64,000 bases of DNA from Filobasidium wieringae (taxonomy: Eukaryota; Basidiomycota; Tremellomycetes; Filobasidiales; Filobasidiaceae). The translations under genes were made by a program, and so were the position numbers. This document shows, piece after piece, positions 57,058 to 64,000 of the stretch. The notes below the pieces were generated by a model. The model was not told where the DNA came from, ran no database searches, and worked only from the letters and a program-made list of their open reading frames with translations. Each line of letters begins with the position of its first letter. Position 1 is the stretch's first letter. The DNA is taken from assembly GCA_001600055.1 (NCBI GenBank), contig BCIV01000015.1, positions 124,001 to 188,000 on the forward strand, in the 5' to 3' direction.

Positions 57058-60000
57058 TCAGACCAGGCTGATCCTCTGTCGCTCAACTACGCTATTCATG
57101 TTAGCGTCGCGCGACACTCGCCTGAAGTGCCGACCATCATTAGTCCGATCCGCTTGCCCAATCGATCCTTCCGCAGGCGTTCGACTCACCAGAAGAAATC
57201 ACAAGCATCATTCGCAGCTAGCTGACGAAGGAAGTTCTCGTCGTGTGTAATGATGACCAGTTGAGAAGACGCATTGTTTCTCCTCAGGTTGATCAGCCTG
57301 ATCAACGCAAATCGGCTTATCAGTAAAGTCCTCCTTTGATCAGCTTGTGGCGGCGTACTGTGCCAAACTTCTAGCCAAACTCTCAATATGATCCACATCC
57401 AGATTCGTGGTAGGCTCATCCAAAGCCAAAACACCACAATTAAGCGACAAGCTCTCTGCTAGGGCTATTCTGATCAAAATACTAGCCAGCACTTTTTGAC
57501 CCGCACTGCATCGTCCACGCATATCCAGTTCGGTTTGATTCTTGACCATGACCACACGATAATTGTAGGTCCGTCTAGTAGCCGTTTCTGCACCTGCCTC
57601 CGCTCTGATCGCGATAAAATCGATATCCGTTCCCGTATAGACCTCATGCCAGAGTCCTTGAAGGTTGTCGTTCACTTCCTGCATCTTTAGCCCGTGATAC
57701 TGCATGATAGCGTTATCCAACGCTTTTCCGTACTTGTCGAGATCCGCACTGGCCATTTGTCCCGTTTTGAACTTGACAAGGCATTCTGTGTATTCTTCCT
57801 GGATATTCTTATACTCCGACGCCAGATCTTTCTGCATGCGTCGAAGACTTTCTTTCATTTGCGATATCTCTCCTATCAACTGTTGATGCTTTCCGTGCTG
57901 GTCTGTCCTGTGTTGATTTGCTTGATCGTATCGTGTGTCGAAATCCTTCTTGGCTTTCGCAGCGCCATCGATATCGATACTTTCAATCTCTTTCTGTATG
58001 TCGGCAATCTTTCTCTCCGCCTCTCTATATCGGATGTTGGCGTTAATGGTCGATCGACGATTATCACTTTCCGAGATTTGTTGCGAGAATACCGCTATCT
58101 CCTCTTGCAGAGATTCAACTTCTTCTTCGGCTCTAGAAACTTGACGCTCAAGCTCTTTCACAGCCTCCTCGGCCTCGGTCAGGCGCGTATCTCCTTCTTC
58201 GTCATCATATCTGCAAAGAGATAGGGTGGTGAGGTACAGTGCTGGCATTGACCATAATTGACCACCTACTTCTTGATAGCCCGAGTGATACTGTCTACTT
58301 CCAGCTTCGCGCCCTTATAAAGCTCGAACTTGTGCAAAAGCTCCTTGTTCTCTTGCTGAGTTTTATTCAAATGCGATTGAAGCTTGTCCTGAGCCGTTTT
58401 AGTAGGTCCGTCCAATTCAGCTGATTCTCTCTCGCTCGACTAGGAAGTCCAGAAATCAATGAAAAGCCTCGAAATGAGATGCTGTGCACTTCGTCATACC
58501 TTGATATCAGCAGCACATTTCTCAGCTGCGGCAGTCAAATCTACAAGCTTTCTCTCTGACTCTTGTCGTCGAGCCTGCTTGACCCGAGACTCGGCCAGAA
58601 GTACGCGCTTACGCTCGAGTTCAGATTCGCGCTGGCGGAGTCGCTCATTGCTTTGATCGCGGTCGGATTTGACTCGGCCTTCTTCTTCTCGTTTGGATTT
58701 GCTGAAAGGGATCATCCAGGCTCAGGCGTAAGAAGCATATATCGGGCTGAAAACACTTACATCTCTCGATCCTTCTCTTGCATGAGAGCTTGAACATCAT
58801 CAGGGGTTTGTGTGGATCCCGTCGTCGACAAGGCTCTTTCTAGGCTTTCTATGTCGCCCTCGACCTTTTCCGCCTCAGACAGACAGCGTAGAACATCACC
58901 TGCAGCGCGATCGAGTGCGTCGAGATCTTTGCTTCTTTGCTTATATTTTGCCTTCTTGCCATCGACCTGTGCGCGTAACAACAAGGAGATGAACATGGCA
59001 AGAGTTTGACATGCTGCAATGGATGCAACAACTGACCTCAAGAACACTTTTCATGAGAGCTTCGACTTTGTTTTCCAGTCGCTTGCAATTGGCTTTCGCC
59101 TCGGGTATTGCTTCATTGGCTTTCTTGCTGGTTTCAGCATGCGCATGTAGCAGCCGCTGCAAGACCTTTGCGCGTTCATGCCAGATCTGAAGCTCTTCTT
59201 GCATCTCTGCAGCCTCTTGTCTATCATTTTGACGACCTTTTTTGATCATTCTATCAACCTAGAAAGAGAACGCGTCAACTTCCCTGAACCCGCGAACTGA
59301 TCGAGCTCAATGCGTGGTCCAGAACATACATAAGCTCTGAAAGCCGGAATCTCATCTGCTTCAAAGCCTCGGTTGCACCCTCTGCAGCTTTGTTTTTTCT
59401 CTTGATGCTTGATCAACTGCTTGAAGAACTCCTCTTGGTGCTCAGCCGTCTTCTTGTAGCTATAGCAAACTCAGTATGTGCACGACTGATATTCGGCATT
59501 CAGAGCTACCTACCTTTCCCTAGTGGCGATCTCAACTTCGGTCTCCTTGATAGCGTCTTCGAGACTTGTTGAGTCATGCCCATCTAAAGCATTCTTGATT
59601 TCTCGTTCAACAGCTGGGTAGACAGACAAACTTCAGCTTTGCTTAAAACCTGAAATACTTTATAGATTGCCTACCAATACACTCTTGCTCCATCATTGCA
59701 ACACTTTTCTTTGTGTTCTGCAACTCAGTCTCCAATCGTACTTGCTCATTCCGCTGTGATTGCTTCTCTTGCTCGATCGTTGTGAGCGTATTGTCGTTGG
59801 ATCTGCCAGTATCAACGTAAGACTATATGTATCAGGGAAGACCGCGGGTACAACTTGCCGTTTCGCTGAGTCGACCTTTTCTTTCATTTGGCTAGGAACA
59901 ATATCTTCTCCGACGATGTCCCGGAATTTGTTTCCGTTGATACTTGTACTAATCATGAAGGTCAGCTCTTCGTACCATCAAAGTTTTGGTCGACTCACTG

Positions 60001-62197
60001 ATCTTCGATCTGCTTCTGGAGGTCCTGAATCTTCTCCCTTGCCAATCCGAGCTTTACTCGACTTTCTCCCTGACGCATCAGCAGGTTATATTCTCCTGCA
60101 AGATTTTCCCTCTCGCTTTCTAAGAATCGTATTTGCGACCCTAGACTGCGGATTTTTTCGTCGTGCTGAGCCTCGTGTATTTCTTCTCTCATCCCGGTTA
60201 TCATCTTCTGTAACGAAACGATGTCAAGATCAATGTTTTTGACTTCAACCTCGATGGTGCTGATCGATTCCATCTCTGCTTCTAGATCTCTAGAACTTCT
60301 CTGAATTGTATTCTATTACAATAGCTGTTAGCAAACGATAATGCACAACGCCCATCTCGCTTGATCTCACCAATTGGTTGGATCTATCGCGAATGATTTG
60401 CTGACATGTCGATTTTTTAGCTCGAAGGTTGTTTACCTCTTCATTCAAAGCCGTTTCCAGCTTCCTGGCGTCGGTCTATACAAAGTATTATGCAGATGAG
60501 CGAAAGGAATGTATTAATGTGCATGCGAAAACTTGCCTTCCCTTTCTCGGCTTGTGTAGTCAATTGAGCCATAACATCCCTCAGGTGATCTACGTAACGC
60601 CGCACTTCATCTCGATCCAGCTCGCCTGAGAAACCGCCAATGTCATATTCTTGGCATTGTCGGCGTATCAATTCTTGGCGAGCTTTTGCGTTGTCATCAT
60701 ACGTCTACCACGTGGAACGATCGATAAATACCACGAACGAGCCTCTAATCTTTAACTTCTCACCTTCCTATTAGCGCGTCGCATACCGAGTGCACCGGTC
60801 TCATTCCTTTGCTGAGTCCGGAATCTTTGTAATTCCTGATACCGCTGATCTCTCAACCTTTGCTTGGATTTTTGTCTTTCTTGAAGCTCGGTAGTATCCC
60901 GCTCGAAATTCCTCAGCTGTTCCTCCAGAGCGTCGTCCGAATCTTATGTGGCGAAAATCAGATATCGATGGAACCAAGGTTTTAGATCAATGAATACTCA
61001 CCTTTCAAGAGTTTAATTGTCCTTTTCAAACTCTGCTGGTTGCCCTCGTACATCTTTTGCTCATTCTGTAGCGCCGAAGCCTTCTCAAAGATAGCATTAA
61101 AGGTTGTAGCTTTTTCGTAAAATTGCTGATTTGTCCTTGTTAACTCCTTGACTTCGTCTTGCAGCTTATCGGCTTCAGACTCCTTCGCAGTCAATTTGGT
61201 GCGTTCAGAAGTGATGTTTTCACGGAGCTAGAACGGGGATCCATGTGCCAAAAGCTCTGCTGGACCATTCATAACTACCGAATGTTGTAGAGAAGACTGA
61301 CCTTCGTAGCCTTATCTCGGTCGCTTTTGAGGAAACTCAGCCTCTCTTGGTCAACTTTCAAAATTTGATTACGTTCTTTCCGGATCAATTTGATGTGATC
61401 GAGAGCTTTTGTGAACCTATAGCAGTCCATGAGTTAGTTTCTTGGCGAAATAGTTGCATCGTGACGACTCACTTGCTTGCTTCGAAGATATCGTCGAACT
61501 TCTTCTTCAAGGCAGAAGGTTCGGCCAAAGGCCAGTTGCTCTCTTCCTGATGACAAAAGATAACGTTCTCAAGGATTGCCTTTGACACTCCCATTAGTCG
61601 AGGGACTTCCGCATCCATCTCAGCACACTTGGTCGAAATCGCATTCCTCTAGGAGACGACATTCAGCATGCTGCCATCCATCCCAACAGCTCATGCTTAC
61701 CCTCTCGCCTCCATCATTTGCGTCTACTTTGGAAAGCATTCCCTCCAACGTCTTCATGGTCATTCCCCCAGTCTTTTTGACCGTTACCTGCAAGTTTCGA
61801 TTGACGACCATACGCTCCCTCTTGACATTCCAGAATCGAAGTCGGACTTGAGCTTTGACTTCCTTTTCTCCTGCCATCTTAGGGTCATGGACGAAAGCAC
61901 CTCCCTTCGTGTTAGGAGGCAACTCTCCTGTCGTAGCGTACTTCAGGCATTCGATAATGGTCTAGAAGCGATTTCGTCTCAGCCTCGATTGTCCCCTAAA
62001 GGGTATGCGGCCTACGTACTGTCTTTCCAGTACCGTTCGTCCCGACAATGACAGTCACAGGACTCTGGAATTGAATAACATTGGTGTGTTTGTCATCGAA
62101 AGCCCTGATTCCTCTGATTGCAAGCTTGTCCAAAGAAGCCCTTCATAAAGCAGGGTCATTAAAGCCTGTCCGCAACTTGGCAACCGTTGTCTTACAT
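57058..62197 (-). CDS. RAD50: DNA repair ATPase Rad50 (MRN complex)
   Basis: Large multi-exon SMC-like ATPase. Exon 1 ends inside the start codon (AT at 62197-62196); exon 2 begins at 62140 and completes ATG, giving [20 protein letters not shown] and Walker [10 protein letters not shown]. Next come [15 protein letters not shown] and the long coiled coil. The zinc hook lies at [16 protein letters not shown] (CRGC at 59375-59386). The second head gives the ABC signature [17 protein letters not shown], Walker [13 protein letters not shown] and the H-loop ITHDENF. After the last intron the C-terminus reads [20 protein letters not shown] with the stop at 57058. With Mre11 and Nbs1/Xrs2 it senses and tethers DNA double-strand ends and activates Tel1/ATM. 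About 1,300 residues, normal for the family. All catalytic motifs are intact. Confidence 0.95.
62141..62195 (-). other. Intron splitting the RAD50 start codon
   Basis: A 55-base intron (minus strand) starting GTAAGA and ending GAAG. It separates A-T from G of the initiating ATG. An in-frame stop lies upstream of the ATG in exon 1 and another just upstream of exon 2, so this joined ATG is the only reasonable start. Confidence 0.8.
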
Positions 62198-62561
62198 GCT
62201 GCTGCTTCCTGCGAAATTCTCCTAGAGGTGATTGCTACCTTGATACTTTTTGCTGATTGCCAATACAACTCAGGCCTCAGATCGGTAGCTAATGGCTAGA
62301 GTATGCTGTTCCGCAATCTATCGGTCTGAATGCAATATCCGTAAACCGTGTTTGGAAAGAGTCAAATCCAAATCATAAACATAGGCGTAGATGATTCAGC
62401 TCGATCGTGCGGAAGCAAACACCAACGGTTTACTACTGTGGGATGTATGCGTTCAGCTACTGGGAGAAATATGCTATTTTGTATCGCTGGTAACTGGTAA
62501 AGAAATGTACAATACAACAAATCCGACAAGGCAAAAGGGATAGGGAGTTGGCCGAGCACGA
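62198..62561. other. Intergenic, RAD50 promoter and CWC15 3' UTR
   Basis: About 360 bases between two minus-strand genes. Nothing else is seen. Confidence 0.5.
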
Positions 62562-63675
62562 CTATTTCACGAATTTGGACATGAATTTGCCTAAGTTGGA
62601 GAAACAATGATGTCAGTTACTGATTGTACAAGAAAACGCTCCTTACGGGAAAGACTTACGGTGGAACTCGCTTCGTAAGATATCGTTAACAAACTCCTTT
62701 TTGGGCTTCTCATTCAGACCGGCAGCTTGGTTCTTGAAAATCAAGTCATCATCCCATCGTCTCTTAATCGCAAAGCTTCCTGTTGTCGAAGTACCTGCTT
62801 CCGATCGAGGAGTACCGGGAACGCCAAGAGCTGCTTGCAAGTTGAGCAGGGGATTTCCCATAGCTATCTCTGTTTCTCGATCTACTCTGTTATTCTCCGA
62901 AGCTTCTTGCTCCTATAAATACGTGAGGCCGATTAGTCTTTCTGCTAAAAAGTGAGGTAGTCCTGGATACGAACCAGCTTTGCTTTCTCTTCTGCTCGCT
63001 CTTGCTTGATCTTGTTAAGCTCAGCCATCAGAGCCGCAGTATCATCCTCATCATCGTCAGAATCGTCGCTAATAGGATCAGAGCAATTCAGCGCTGAAAG
63101 CAGTCTGGAAGCTCAACGAGACGGCTCACCTATCATCCTCATCCTCGTCGTCATCGTCATCCTGAGCACCGTTTCCGTTGCTCATCTCCTCGTCCTCTCC
63201 CGTAGCCCTTTCTTTTCCCTTCTTTTTGGTGGACTTGTCCTCATCTTCATCATCGCTATCATCATCCGCATCGAGCTGAGCAGCATCTTCCAGGATTTTC
63301 CTCCTCTTCCTCGCTTGCTCATCCTCCCCAGCATCAGCTTCAACCTCTCCACTCGTAAGCAACAAGTCCGATGCGACAGGTGCCAATGGTGGTAATCCAG
63401 CTGCCTTTCGCTTCTTGTCCATCGCTTCCCTTTCAGCTCTTAACAGTTCCGCTCGCAAGTCCCTCTTTTGAACATCGACCTGAGCAGTTTGACCAGGGGC
63501 TCGGAACTTTAGCTTTGTTCGGGCCGAGTAATCTTGCTGGAAGAAAGATCGAGAACCAGCCTTGGTCTCTTTACCCATAGCGGGAGTCCATCTAAGTCAT
63601 GTGGATTTATTAGCTTTCAGGGGCGACAAGTAGCGATCAGAATGATACTTACGTCGGTCGATGAGCGTTAGACAT
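62562..63675 (-). CDS. CWC15: Spliceosome component Cwc15/Cwf15
   Basis: Multi-exon gene. The ATG at 63675 opens MSNAHRP in a short first exon that splices into TWTPAMGKETKAGSRSFFQQ, then YSARTKLKFRAPGQ and KRDLRAELLRAEREAMDKKR. A very acidic Asp/Glu stretch (DADDDSDDEDED) follows, then TAALMAELNKIKQERAEEK, GNPLLNL and KRRWDDDLIFKNQA, and a last exon KFMSKFVK with the stop at 62562. The RRWDDDVVFKNQA and terminal F-x-x-KF-x-K pattern is the Cwc15 signature. It belongs to the NineTeen complex and the active spliceosome core. About 265 residues, in the usual range. Starting at 63578 (MGKETK) would lose the conserved MSNAHRPTWTPA leader. Confidence 0.95.
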
Positions 63676-64000
63676 ATTGAGTAAGCAGGAGAATCTACGG
63701 AGTAGGCTTGTGCTGTTACCTAACCGTGCAAAGGGGTAAAAGTCCAAGTGTCAATATAGTTGCGAAAGGTGTCGCTCATCTCCAACAGATCCGGGAGACT
63801 GAAGCTTCAGCAATTCTTTACTCGGCAATCAGCAAGTTCCACGCGGGAAAAGTACCACTTACGCGTCTAAATGAATTGTTTATCATTTGCTCAATGATCA
63901 TCCACTGCATCTACCTTCTCTTTTGGGTCATGGCAACGTGCATGTCGATCGTGTTCTGTGGAATTTCGGATTTGTCTAATCTCCAAGATCGAGACACCGC
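63676..64000. other. Right-edge region upstream of CWC15
   Basis: Presumed 5' UTR and promoter of CWC15. No gene could be recognised before the window ends. Confidence 0.4.

Overview
This window is nuclear DNA of a basidiomycete fungus, most likely a Tremellales yeast of the Cryptococcus/Kwoniella kind. That placement is inference. It rests on the dense, short (about 50-65 nt) GT-AG introns that break almost every gene, on the compact gene spacing, and on the sequence flavour of RPL20, VPS74, SmG, the CSC1-like channel, NHA1 and a cellular RNA-dependent RNA polymerase. I see no operons, CRISPR, insertion sequences, intact transposons, rRNA or confident tRNA genes.

Layout. 0.5-9.5 kb (+): a giant BEACH/WD40 protein. 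9.9-10.8 kb (-): a protein with a stretched, GATA-like four-cysteine motif, divergent from the spliceosomal SmG gene (11.1-11.4 kb, +). A 2-kb gene-free stretch follows, then PIF1 DNA helicase (13.5-16.6 kb, +) and a Ser-rich coiled-coil protein with a C-terminal membrane segment (17.8-21.4 kb, +). RPL20 (21.8-22.5 kb, -), VPS74/GOLPH3 (24.2-25.7 kb, +), an MBL-fold hydrolase (27.0-28.4 kb, +), an MFSD10-like transporter (28.5-30.7 kb, -) and ISC1 sphingolipid phospholipase C (31.7-33.7 kb, +) come next. The RNAi-type RdRP (33.8-37.0 kb, -) is convergent with ISC1 and divergent from an acetoacetate-decarboxylase-fold protein (37.5-38.9 kb, +).

The right half holds an alternative NADH dehydrogenase (39.0-40.9 kb, -), a CSC1/TMEM63-type channel (41.2-45.1 kb, -), two unrecognised divergent genes (46.3-46.9 kb, -; 47.4-48.6 kb, +), the actin-capping alpha subunit (49.3-51.1 kb, +), mitochondrial uL23m (51.3-52.5 kb, -), the NHA1 Na+/H+ antiporter (52.7-56.3 kb, -), RAD50 (57.1-62.2 kb, -) and CWC15 (62.6-63.7 kb, -).

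The genes are housekeeping and do not form one pathway, but themes recur: genome maintenance (PIF1, RAD50), splicing (SmG, CWC15), mitochondria (NDE1, uL23m), membrane traffic and lipids (BEACH, VPS74, ISC1), ion homeostasis (CSC1-like, NHA1) and RNA silencing (RdRP). The most unusual items are the tandem C-x4-C-x41-C-x2-H module in the unrecognised 47.4-48.6 kb gene, a RAD50 start codon interrupted by an intron, a capping-protein alpha subunit with a large acidic insertion and a probable GC-AG intron, a FYVE-like cysteine cluster at the end of the BEACH protein, and the split GATA-like finger. Exon boundaries were read by eye; long genes are given as outer CDS limits.
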